Below are positions 7,750 through 12,921 of a stretch of 12,921 nucleotides of DNA, in pieces (positions within the stretch are counted from its first letter, which is position 1; every line of letters starts with the position of its first letter). A program made the translations under genes and the position numbers. This DNA comes from Thermoplasmatales archaeon. Its GTDB lineage: Archaea; Thermoplasmatota; JASEFT01; JAUWIS01. The notes under the pieces were generated by a model that saw only the letters and a program-made list of their open reading frames with translations, did no database searches and was not told where the DNA came from. The stretch spans positions 1 to 12,921 of the forward strand of contig JASEEW010000036.1 of NCBI GenBank assembly GCA_030019485.1, read 5' to 3'.

Positions 7750-8667
7750 ATGATGAAAAAGTTTTATCCTGTCATAGCAATGGCCTGTTTTTTTGTTATA
7801 GCGCAGCTGGGGGCAGTGGCAATAACCCCAACATTCAAGGAGGCAGGTGTTCAGGCGTTTGAGAATCCTGAAAAGGTCGAGAATGCTGTTTTTTACATAG
7901 CAGTCATTTTGGTCTTCACAGCAGTGCTGCTGACAATAGCAAGATACGGTTTCAAAAAACTGATTCAGGGAATCATATTATTTGCTGTTGGGACAACAAT
8001 GTTTTATGTTTTTTACCCCCTCCTGTGGAAAATAATTCCTTACGGCATCGACCTCGGTGTAGTGGTTGATATTCCTCTTTCCCTGTCCGTTCTTCTCGCA
8101 GTAAGCCTCACATTCGCCCTGTACAAGCATCCTGAATGGTATGTTGTTGATATTGTTGGAATTGTGATAGCAGCCGGTGCTGCATCCATTTTTGGTTTAT
8201 CGCTTGGAATACTCCCAGCAATGATTCTCCTGATTGCTTTAGCGGTTTATGATGCTGTTGCTGTTTACAAAACAAAACATATGATTTCACTGGCTGATTC
8301 TGTTGTTGACCTGCGCCTCCCCGTTCTTCTTGTTGTCCCAAAAAAATCATCATACTCGTTCCTAAAACAGAAACGGCTGAAAGAAACATTGGAAAAAGAA
8401 GAGGAAAGAGAGGCAATGTTCATGGGACTCGGCGATGTTGTCATACCATCCATACTTGTTGTTTCCTCATTCAGATTTGTCGGCAGCCCTGTTGTTACCT
8501 TTTCAACATTACTGGGCGGATTAATTGGTTTCATCATTCTCATGGGTTTTGTAATGAAGGGAAAACCTCAGGCAGGACTGCCGCTGCTGAACTCTGGCGC
8601 AATCCTTGGCTATCTTATATCCTATTATCTTGTTTTCCAGAATACCGGGTTCGGTATGGCAGTATAA
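7750..8667 (+). CDS. Presenilin/signal-peptide-peptidase-like intramembrane aspartyl protease (archaeal PSH family)
   Basis: A 305-aa polytopic membrane protease expected to cut transmembrane helices. About nine hydrophobic segments are visible (near 4-24, 46-64, 70-90, 105-125, 132-152, 153-175, 225-245, 248-270, 277-296). Catalytic aspartates are D168 in YDAVAVYKTKHM (segment 6) and D229 in GLGDVVIP (segment 7), the YD and GLGD hallmarks of presenilin and SPP. The segment-9 motif reads LPLLNSGAILGY, so PLL stands where PAL is usual. A charged loop (about 198-222) separates the two catalytic helices. The length is close to that of known archaeal homologues. The ATG-ATG at 7750 was chosen over an upstream in-frame TTG at 7681, because the latter would add a hydrophilic extension overlapping both promoters. 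It is divergent from a type-I-like surface protein, a possible substrate by inference only. Confidence 0.92.
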   Translation: MMKKFYPVIAMACFFVIAQLGAVAITPTFKEAGVQAFENPEKVENAVFYIAVILVFTAVLLTIARYGFKKLIQGIILFAVGTTMFYVFYPLLWKIIPYGIDLGVVVDIPLSLSVLLAVSLTFALYKHPEWYVVDIVGIVIAAGAASIFGLSLGILPAMILLIALAVYDAVAVYKTKHMISLADSVVDLRLPVLLVVPKKSSYSFLKQKRLKETLEKEEEREAMFMGLGDVVIPSILVVSSFRFVGSPVVTFSTLLGGLIGFIILMGFVMKGKPQAGLPLLNSGAILGYLISYYLVFQNTGFGMAV

Positions 8668-8677
8668 TTTTTATAGA

Positions 8678-8690
8678 AAGTTTTATTACC
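8678..8690 (+). promoter_or_regulatory. Candidate BRE/TATA promoter of the 75-aa small protein gene
   Basis: GAAAG followed by TTTTATTA centres near 8686 and predicts a start near 8711. This gives a leader of about 16 bases that includes AGGTGA at 8715-8720. A second TATA-like string (CTATACATT, about 8698-8706) would give a leaderless start at the ATG. The first is preferred because it retains the Shine-Dalgarno. Confidence 0.4.
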
Positions 8691-8726
8691 CGAAAAACTA
8701 TACATTATTAAGCAAAGGTGAAGAAA

Positions 8727-8954
8727 ATGGTTGAATACGAAACAATAAAGGCTGAAAAGATAAAGTTTGGAAGGAACAACTTCATAGAGGTTGCGAGGAA
8801 GAAGGCTATAGCTGAGGAGGGTGAGAACGAATACATTTCGCTCACAAGAGGATATTTTCTGCCTGACGGTACTGAAAGATTCAAAAAATCCTTCACTGTA
8901 CCGGATGACCCCGAGGTAAAAAAGTTTATTTCAGAAAAAATAATGGAATTCTGA
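8727..8954 (+). CDS. Conserved-looking small protein of unknown function (75 aa)
   Basis: A soluble, highly charged 75-aa protein without signal peptide, membrane segment or cysteine. The pattern is beta-rich (an FIEVARKKA strand, then EYISLTRGYF), then GTERFKKSFTVPDDPEV and a C-terminal helix (KKFISEKIMEF). The ATG at 8727 is preferred over the GTG three codons upstream, because AGGTGA (8715-8720) lies at correct spacing for it. The strand-strand-helix layout is vaguely like small single-stranded-DNA-binding PC4-type folds, but I cannot support that assignment. It lies between the protease and the purine operon on the same strand, with its own likely promoter, so no functional link is implied. 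Confidence 0.75.
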   Translation: MVEYETIKAEKIKFGRNNFIEVARKKAIAEEGENEYISLTRGYFLPDGTERFKKSFTVPDDPEVKKFISEKIMEF

Positions 8955-8964
8955 AACAGGTAGT

Positions 8965-9040
8965 TGCTACGGAAATTGCTTGCGACGGAATTTGCTTCGC
9001 AAATTCCTAGCATCTTAGGAAAAGTCCGAAAGGAGGCTTT
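8965..9040 (+). promoter_or_regulatory. Hairpin-rich intergenic segment before purS (leader or 3' element)
   Basis: Four helices are possible. (a) GGAATTTGC 8987-8995 pairs perfectly with GCAAATTCC 8999-9007 around TTC. (b) The same right arm, extended by TAGCA 9008-9012, can pair imperfectly with TGCTA plus GGAAATTGC at 8965-8979. (c) TTCCTA 9004-9009 pairs with TAGGAA 9016-9021. (d) AAAG-TCC pairs with GGA-GG-CTTT around a GAAA tetraloop (9021-9040), enclosing a GGAGG. Several of these are mutually exclusive. Depending on where transcription starts, it is either a purS leader, a 3' element of the preceding small gene, or a remnant palindromic repeat. It matches no riboswitch I recognise. 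Confidence 0.4.
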
Positions 9041-9045
9041 AAGTA
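9037..9045 (+). promoter_or_regulatory. Possible TATA box of the pur operon
   Basis: CTTTAAGTA is centred 26 bases before the purS ATG, the spacing of a leaderless transcript. No Shine-Dalgarno is close to that ATG. If this is the promoter, the hairpins just upstream are not in the pur message. Confidence 0.4.
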
Positions 9046-9066
9046 ATTCTAAACACATTTTCCATT

Positions 9067-9306
9067 ATGTATCATGTAGATGTAATTATAAATTTGAAAA
9101 AAGGCATTGCAGACCCTGAAGGTGTGAACACAAAGAAGGCTTTGGGCATGCTTGGTTTCAAGGTTAAGGATGTGAGTTCCGCAAAAATTTTTAGAATAAC
9201 GCTTGGGGTTAAAAACAAAAAGGATGCTGAAAAAAAGGTAGGGGAGATGTGCAGAAAACTGCTTGCAAATCCTGTAATTCATGATTATAAAATAATGGTG
9301 AAATAA
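9067..9306 (+). CDS. purS: Phosphoribosylformylglycinamidine synthase subunit PurS
   Basis: A 79-aa protein of the normal PurS size. It is the small structural subunit that bridges PurL and PurQ in the FGAM synthase complex (FGAR + ATP + glutamine to FGAM) in the cytoplasm. The family pattern is clear: an opening strand YHVDVIINLKKGI, the conserved DPEG at residues 18-21, a helix (TKKALGMLGF), a central KIFRITL strand, and a C-terminal amphipathic helix ending in NPVIHDYKIMV. The ATG at 9067 fits the family N-terminus. The nearest GGAGG is about 30 bases upstream, too far to serve this start. Its TAA directly abuts the purL ATG, so it is the first gene of a three-gene operon. Confidence 0.93.
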   Translation: MYHVDVIINLKKGIADPEGVNTKKALGMLGFKVKDVSSAKIFRITLGVKNKKDAEKKVGEMCRKLLANPVIHDYKIMVK

Positions 9307-11601
9307 ATGGGATATTTTCATGAAATAAACCTCAAGGATGCGAATGATGAAAGGTTAATGCAGATTAGCAAAGAATATGGTATAGCATTGAACCTTGATG
9401 AGATGAAAAAAATTAAGGATTATTTTCTTGGGAAAAAAAGGAATCCAACAAATGTTGAGCTTCAGAGTATTGGTCAGGCATGGTCCGAGCACTGCTGCTA
9501 CAAAAGCTCAAAGGCTATACTGAAAGAGTTTGTTTTTGGAATAGACAACGGCAGAGTCATTTCAAGGGAAGACGCAGGTGTTGTAGGGTTTGATGAAAAA
9601 CATGCCTATGCTTTAAGGATAGAAAGCCATAATCATCCATCTGCTGTTGAGCCGTATGGCGGTGCTGCAACAGGCATAGGGGGTATTGTTAGGGATATCC
9701 TTTGCATGGGATGCCAGCCAGTAGCACTCGTTGACCCTTTGTTCTTCGGGAATCTTGACATAGAATACAAAAAACTTCCAAAAGGTGTTAAGCACCCAAA
9801 ATATCTTTTCTCAGGTGTTGTCTCAGGCATAAGGGATTACGGGAACAGGATTGGCATACCCACTGTTTCAGGATGTGTTTACTTTGATAAAAACTATGTT
9901 GGTAACCCTCTTGTGAACGTTGGATGCGTCGGCATAGGGAAAAAAGAGAATATAACAAGGAGTGCTGTGAAAAAAATAGGGGATTTACTTGTTCTGGTAG
10001 GCGGGAAAACAGGGAGGGATGGAATACACGGTGTTACATTTGCCTCTGAGATTTTAACAGAAAAATCTGAGGATGAAAGCAGGACTGCTGTTCAGCTTGG
10101 GGATCCTATAATGAAAGAACCGCTCATTCATGCATGTCTTGAATGTGTTGAGAAGAAACTTCTCAATGGTATGAAGGACCTTGGAGGCGGTGGATTAAGC
10201 TGTGTTGTTGGTGAGATGGCACTTGCAGCAGGCTTTGGTGCAGAGGTTGAGTTGGACAAGGTCCCTTTAAAAGAAAAAGGACTTAAACCCTGGGAAATAT
10301 GGGTGTCTGAGAGTCAGGAAAGAATGATGCTTGCTGTTGATGAAAAAAACCTTGAACCTGTTTTAAATATTTTTAAGGGATGGGATGTTCCGGCTGTTGT
10401 TGTCGGAAAGGTCATACCTGGGAAGGTTGTCAGGCTGTTTTATCAGAAGGCAAAGGTTTTTGACATGGATTTAGGATTTCTGACAGAGGGTCCTGTTTAC
10501 TGCAGAAGCAGGGCTATGAAAAAAAGAAGAAAAAAAGAGAAAACACCAAACAAACCTAATGACTATAACAGAGTCATCCTAAGACTTTTGTCCTCAGCAA
10601 ACATAGCAAGTAAGGAATGGGTGATACGTCAGTATGACCATGAAGTAAAAGGAAACACAGTGATAAAAACATTGCAGGGAAAAATTGATTCTGTAACGCA
10701 CGCTGATGCATCCGTGATAAAACCATTAGAAAAATCATTCAGGGGTCTTGCAATATCCGTTGCATCCGCTCCTTTTTTTGCATCTATTGACCCATTAAAA
10801 GGAGGAAAATCTGTTATTGATGAGGTATGCAGGAATCTTGTTTCTGTTGGTGCAAGACCACATTCTTTAACTGATTGCCTGAATTTTGGAAACCCCGAGA
10901 AACCAGAGGTTATGTATGATTTTTATGAGACTGTGAAAGGCATGGGTGAAATATGCTCATACCTTAATCTCCCGATACCATCCGGCAATGTGAGTTTCTA
11001 CAATGAAACAGAAAAAGGGAGCATTCCGCCAACACCCGTTGTTCTCGGCGTTGGCATAGTTGATGACATAAGAACATGTGTTACCGTTGACTTAAAAAAG
11101 GAAGGAAACCCATTATATTTGATAGGTGAAACAAAAAATGAGATGGGAGGCTCAGCATATTACAGGCTGGTTAAAGGTTATTCAAACTATGTTCCAGATG
11201 TCGATAATAAAAAACTAAAAAAAAGCATGGGATCACTGCTTAATGCAATGAAAAAAGGTTATGTTGCAGCCTGTCATGATGTTTCAGATGGTAGTCTTGG
11301 CGTGTGTTTATCGGAGATGTGTATCGGTGGAAACATTGGTACAATTCTTGACATAAGCAGAATCAACAATCTAAGAACAGATATAAAACTGTTTTCAGAG
11401 TCAAATACTAGATGGGTTGTTGAGGTGAAAAAGGAAAATGAAAAAAGCTTTGTTAATGAAATGAGAAACATCAAACTATCAAAGATAGGTAAAGTAAAAG
11501 GTGAAAATCTAATCATCAGGGATAAAAAGGAAATAATAAATCTTCCGGTAGACAAAATAAAAAAGGAATGGGGACAAACATTATGGGGGAGAATGGGATG
11601 A
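9307..11601 (+). CDS. purL: Phosphoribosylformylglycinamidine synthase, synthetase subunit PurL (FGAM synthase II)
   Basis: A 764-aa small-type PurL, the ATP-dependent amidotransferase subunit of the fourth step of de novo purine synthesis. Family hallmarks are visible. QAWSEHCCYKSSK carries the conserved H62. RIESHNHPSAVEPYGGAATG (from about 105) contains the nucleotide/metal site E106-H110. A glycine-rich segment, DLGGGGLS, lies at about 291-298. In the second half PIPSGNVSFYNE (about 556-567) and ACHDVSDGSLG (655-665) belong to the duplicated AIRS-like lobe. A Lys/Arg-rich linker (about 404-413) joins the halves. There is no N-terminal FGAR-synthetase-type or glutaminase fusion, so it needs PurS and PurQ, both encoded alongside. 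GGTGA at 9297-9301 supplies the ribosome binding site inside the end of purS, and the stop overlaps the purQ start. Confidence 0.96.
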   Translation: MGYFHEINLKDANDERLMQISKEYGIALNLDEMKKIKDYFLGKKRNPTNVELQSIGQAWSEHCCYKSSKAILKEFVFGIDNGRVISREDAGVVGFDEKHAYALRIESHNHPSAVEPYGGAATGIGGIVRDILCMGCQPVALVDPLFFGNLDIEYKKLPKGVKHPKYLFSGVVSGIRDYGNRIGIPTVSGCVYFDKNYVGNPLVNVGCVGIGKKENITRSAVKKIGDLLVLVGGKTGRDGIHGVTFASEILTEKSEDESRTAVQLGDPIMKEPLIHACLECVEKKLLNGMKDLGGGGLSCVVGEMALAAGFGAEVELDKVPLKEKGLKPWEIWVSESQERMMLAVDEKNLEPVLNIFKGWDVPAVVVGKVIPGKVVRLFYQKAKVFDMDLGFLTEGPVYCRSRAMKKRRKKEKTPNKPNDYNRVILRLLSSANIASKEWVIRQYDHEVKGNTVIKTLQGKIDSVTHADASVIKPLEKSFRGLAISVASAPFFASIDPLKGGKSVIDEVCRNLVSVGARPHSLTDCLNFGNPEKPEVMYDFYETVKGMGEICSYLNLPIPSGNVSFYNETEKGSIPPTPVVLGVGIVDDIRTCVTVDLKKEGNPLYLIGETKNEMGGSAYYRLVKGYSNYVPDVDNKKLKKSMGSLLNAMKKGYVAACHDVSDGSLGVCLSEMCIGGNIGTILDISRINNLRTDIKLFSESNTRWVVEVKKENEKSFVNEMRNIKLSKIGKVKGENLIIRDKKEIINLPVDKIKKEWGQTLWGRMG

Positions 11602-12407
11602 AAAACTCGGACATCAAAATATGCATACTGAGAATTGAGGGAACGAATTGCGAGGATGAAATGTACTATTCCTTTGAAAGGTTGGGCGCAAAACCAGAAC
11701 TTGTTCATCTTAAACAGCTTATTAAAAGGAAAAATCTTTTTGATTATCATTGCCTTATGATACCCGGTGGTTTCTCAACAGGCGACTATGTGAGGGCAGG
11801 GGCAATATTTGCTGCGCTCATAAAAAGCAGACTCGTCAAGGAAATAAAAAAATTTGTTGAAGAAGGTTACCCTGTAGGCGGGGTATGCAACGGCTTTCAG
11901 GTTCTTGTTGAACTGGGGCTTCTGCCAGGTTTTGACAGAAAGATGAATGTTGAGGCTGTTTTAACAATCAATGACTCAAACAGGTTTGAATGCAGACCAA
12001 CCCTGCTAAAACATGAAAATAACGGCAATTCTGTTTTCACAAAAAAGATCAAAAAAGGCAAAATTCTTATGCTCCCATCCGCTCATGCAGAAGGAAAATT
12101 CCTGTTCCCAAAAAACAGGGAAAAAAAATATTTAAAAAGATTGATTGACAATGACCAGATTGTTTTCAGATATGTAAACGAAAAGGGTGAATGCGCGGGC
12201 TATCCTTGGAATCCAAACGGCTCATTTTACAACATTGCAGGCATATGCAACCCTGAGGGAAATGTTTTCGGAATGATGCCCCATCCAGAGAGGGTTTTTT
12301 ACAGATGGCAGCATCCTGACTGGACAAGAACAAACCTAAAAAATTTGGATGGTGATGGAAAAGTTGTTTTTGAGTCTGTGCTGGAATATATTAGGAAGAG
12401 GTTTTGA
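11598..12407 (+). CDS. purQ: Phosphoribosylformylglycinamidine synthase, glutaminase subunit PurQ (FGAM synthase I)
   Basis: A 269-aa class-I (triad) glutamine amidotransferase that releases ammonia for PurL. GTNCEDE (about 15-21) and the oxyanion-side PGGFSTGDYVRAGA (from 56) are typical of PurQ. The nucleophile is C97 in GGVCNGFQ, with H229 and E231 in MMPHPER. It is longer than the roughly 225-aa bacterial type, with a distal WQHPDW-type tail that I associate with the longer archaeal form. The ATG at 11598 gives an ATGA overlap with the purL stop and is preceded by GGGGGAG. Two in-frame ATGs further upstream (11568 and 11583) lie deep in purL and would add residues unlike the family start. 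Translation is probably coupled to purL. Confidence 0.95.
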   Translation: MKNSDIKICILRIEGTNCEDEMYYSFERLGAKPELVHLKQLIKRKNLFDYHCLMIPGGFSTGDYVRAGAIFAALIKSRLVKEIKKFVEEGYPVGGVCNGFQVLVELGLLPGFDRKMNVEAVLTINDSNRFECRPTLLKHENNGNSVFTKKIKKGKILMLPSAHAEGKFLFPKNREKKYLKRLIDNDQIVFRYVNEKGECAGYPWNPNGSFYNIAGICNPEGNVFGMMPHPERVFYRWQHPDWTRTNLKNLDGDGKVVFESVLEYIRKRF

Positions 12408-12414
12408 GGATGGG

Positions 12415-12428
12415 GAAAGATATATTAA
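12415..12428 (+). promoter_or_regulatory. TATA/BRE promoter of the gene at 12463
   Basis: GAAAGATATATTAA is centred near 12423 and predicts a start near 12449. The leader would be about 14 bases and would begin at the Shine-Dalgarno GGAGGT. It lies immediately after the purQ stop, so the next gene is probably transcribed separately. Confidence 0.55.
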
Positions 12429-12448
12429 GTCTCAAAAGAATGCTTCCT

Positions 12449-12454
12449 GGAGGT
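12449..12454 (+). promoter_or_regulatory. Strong Shine-Dalgarno for the gene at 12463
   Basis: GGAGGT, eight bases before the ATG, is complementary to the archaeal 16S rRNA 3' end. It is the strongest ribosome binding site in the window and fixes the start codon. Confidence 0.7.
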
Positions 12455-12462
12455 CGTAAAAC

Positions 12463-12798
12463 ATGAGAAAAATCAATCCAAAATTAAAAATAGTAGCGTA
12501 CTACAATCAATTCTCATCAGATAAGCCTGTAGGTGCATGGGGTGTCAGCCCTATATCAAAAGAAGAAGCTAAAAGAGGCTCAATAGGATACGGGCGAGAA
12601 ATACTTGCGAAGACGGCGAAAGAGTATGACATAGAGACAGATATCGTAGACTTATCAGTCAACCCAGAGAAAGGTGAGAAGATTGGTTCTGTTGAAAGCT
12701 ATAGGCCCAAAATAGTGATAAATGACGAACTTGTATTTACAGGTATGCCAAAAGAAGGGGATTTAAGAAAAGAAATTGAGAAAAGACTCAAAGTATAG
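12463..12798 (+). CDS. Small soluble protein, possibly thioredoxin-like without cysteines
   Basis: A 111-aa protein with no signal peptide or membrane segment. An opening strand (KLKIVAYYNQF) is followed by a region containing GSIGYGREILAKTAKEY, a second strand (ETDIVDLSV), and then YRPKIVINDELVFTGMP and a last helix (KEGDLRKEIEKRL). This beta-alpha-beta-alpha-beta-beta-alpha order, with a proline just before a VIN strand and a following VFTG hairpin, resembles thioredoxin/glutaredoxin-like folds. It has no cysteine at all, so the redox CxxC is absent. The fold is my inference; the function is unknown. It has its own promoter and a strong ribosome binding site, so it is probably not part of the pur operon despite sharing its strand. 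Confidence 0.8.
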   Translation: MRKINPKLKIVAYYNQFSSDKPVGAWGVSPISKEEAKRGSIGYGREILAKTAKEYDIETDIVDLSVNPEKGEKIGSVESYRPKIVINDELVFTGMPKEGDLRKEIEKRLKV

Positions 12799-12824
12799 AT
12801 GCAGTTTAATTTATCGCGGGTATA

Positions 12825-12921
12825 ATGATTGAAGTTACTGAAAAGGGAGAAGTTGAGAATGCTCTTTACAGATATCATTCAGAATTAGCTTCAGTAATTC
12901 TCAGAGAATTAGGAGATTTTT
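12825..12921 (+). CDS. Start of an unidentified gene, cut off by the window edge
   Basis: An open frame begins at the ATG at 12825 and continues for 32 codons to the edge. It opens MIEVTEKGEVENALYRYHSE and looks helical and charged. There is no clear Shine-Dalgarno. TTTAATTTA at about 12805-12813 could be a TATA box, though at 16 bases from the ATG it is close. Too little is present to name a family, and the start is tentative. Confidence 0.45.
   Translation, partial: MIEVTEKGEVENALYRYHSELASVILRELGDF

Noticed and set aside
8108..8543. Minus-strand open frames inside the presenilin homologue
   Set aside because: They overlap conserved catalytic codons of the plus-strand gene, and their translations have no recognisable features.
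8965..9012. A tRNA or C/D-box guide RNA in the hairpin-rich intergenic region
   Set aside because: There is no cloverleaf, TTCGA-type T-loop context or CCA-bearing acceptor, and no paired RTGATGA/CTGA boxes.
9049..9321. Minus-strand 90-aa frame opposite purS
   Set aside because: purS is a clear family member on the plus strand; the opposite frame has no ribosome binding site or motif.
11274..11750. Minus-strand 158-aa frame across the purL/purQ junction
   Set aside because: It is antisense to two well-identified genes and is rich in Phe/Leu/Ser, as expected from complemented AT-rich coding sequence.

Overview
The window looks like a contiguous piece of a euryarchaeal chromosome, probably an uncultured relative of Thermoplasmatota (lineage inferred, not proven). 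The signs are archaeal TATA/BRE promoter spacing with several apparently leaderless genes, GGTGA/GGAGGT ribosome binding sites, a presenilin-type intramembrane protease of the archaeal PSH family, a three-gene PurS/PurL/PurQ set, and very large sequon-rich secreted proteins. Base composition is fairly AT-rich, with one GC-richer patch inside the giant surface gene.

Left half (about 1-7,673), all on the minus strand: a surface-protein module. Read in the direction of transcription it encodes a 627-aa membrane-anchored, Ig-like multidomain protein, a 95-aa winged-helix DNA-binding protein, and a 1786-aa secreted protein. The last two are coupled by an ATGA stop/start overlap. The giant protein combines a transglutaminase-like domain, a PPC-like domain and an Ig-like domain with seven FG-GAP blades (an integrin-alpha-like beta-propeller). 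The propeller is interrupted by two inserted beta-sandwich domains, and Ig-like domains follow it. A palindrome (ATTGACA-N6-TGTCAAT) plus a third half-site lies just upstream of the regulator's TATA box and is a candidate operator for the module.

Middle (7,671-8,954): a presenilin homologue diverges from the 627-aa surface protein across a 79-bp region holding two back-to-back candidate leaderless promoters. A 75-aa conserved-looking but unidentified small protein follows on the plus strand.

Right half (8,955-12,921), plus strand: a hairpin-rich intergenic stretch, then a tight purS-purL-purQ operon for the fourth step of purine synthesis (FGAR to FGAM). After it come a small cysteine-free, possibly thioredoxin-like protein with its own promoter and strong Shine-Dalgarno, and the first 32 codons of a gene that runs off the end. 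No tRNA, rRNA, CRISPR array or insertion sequence was seen. The most unusual content is the regulator-coupled giant adhesin/transglutaminase-like protein and its proximity to an intramembrane protease divergently paired with a type-I-like membrane protein.
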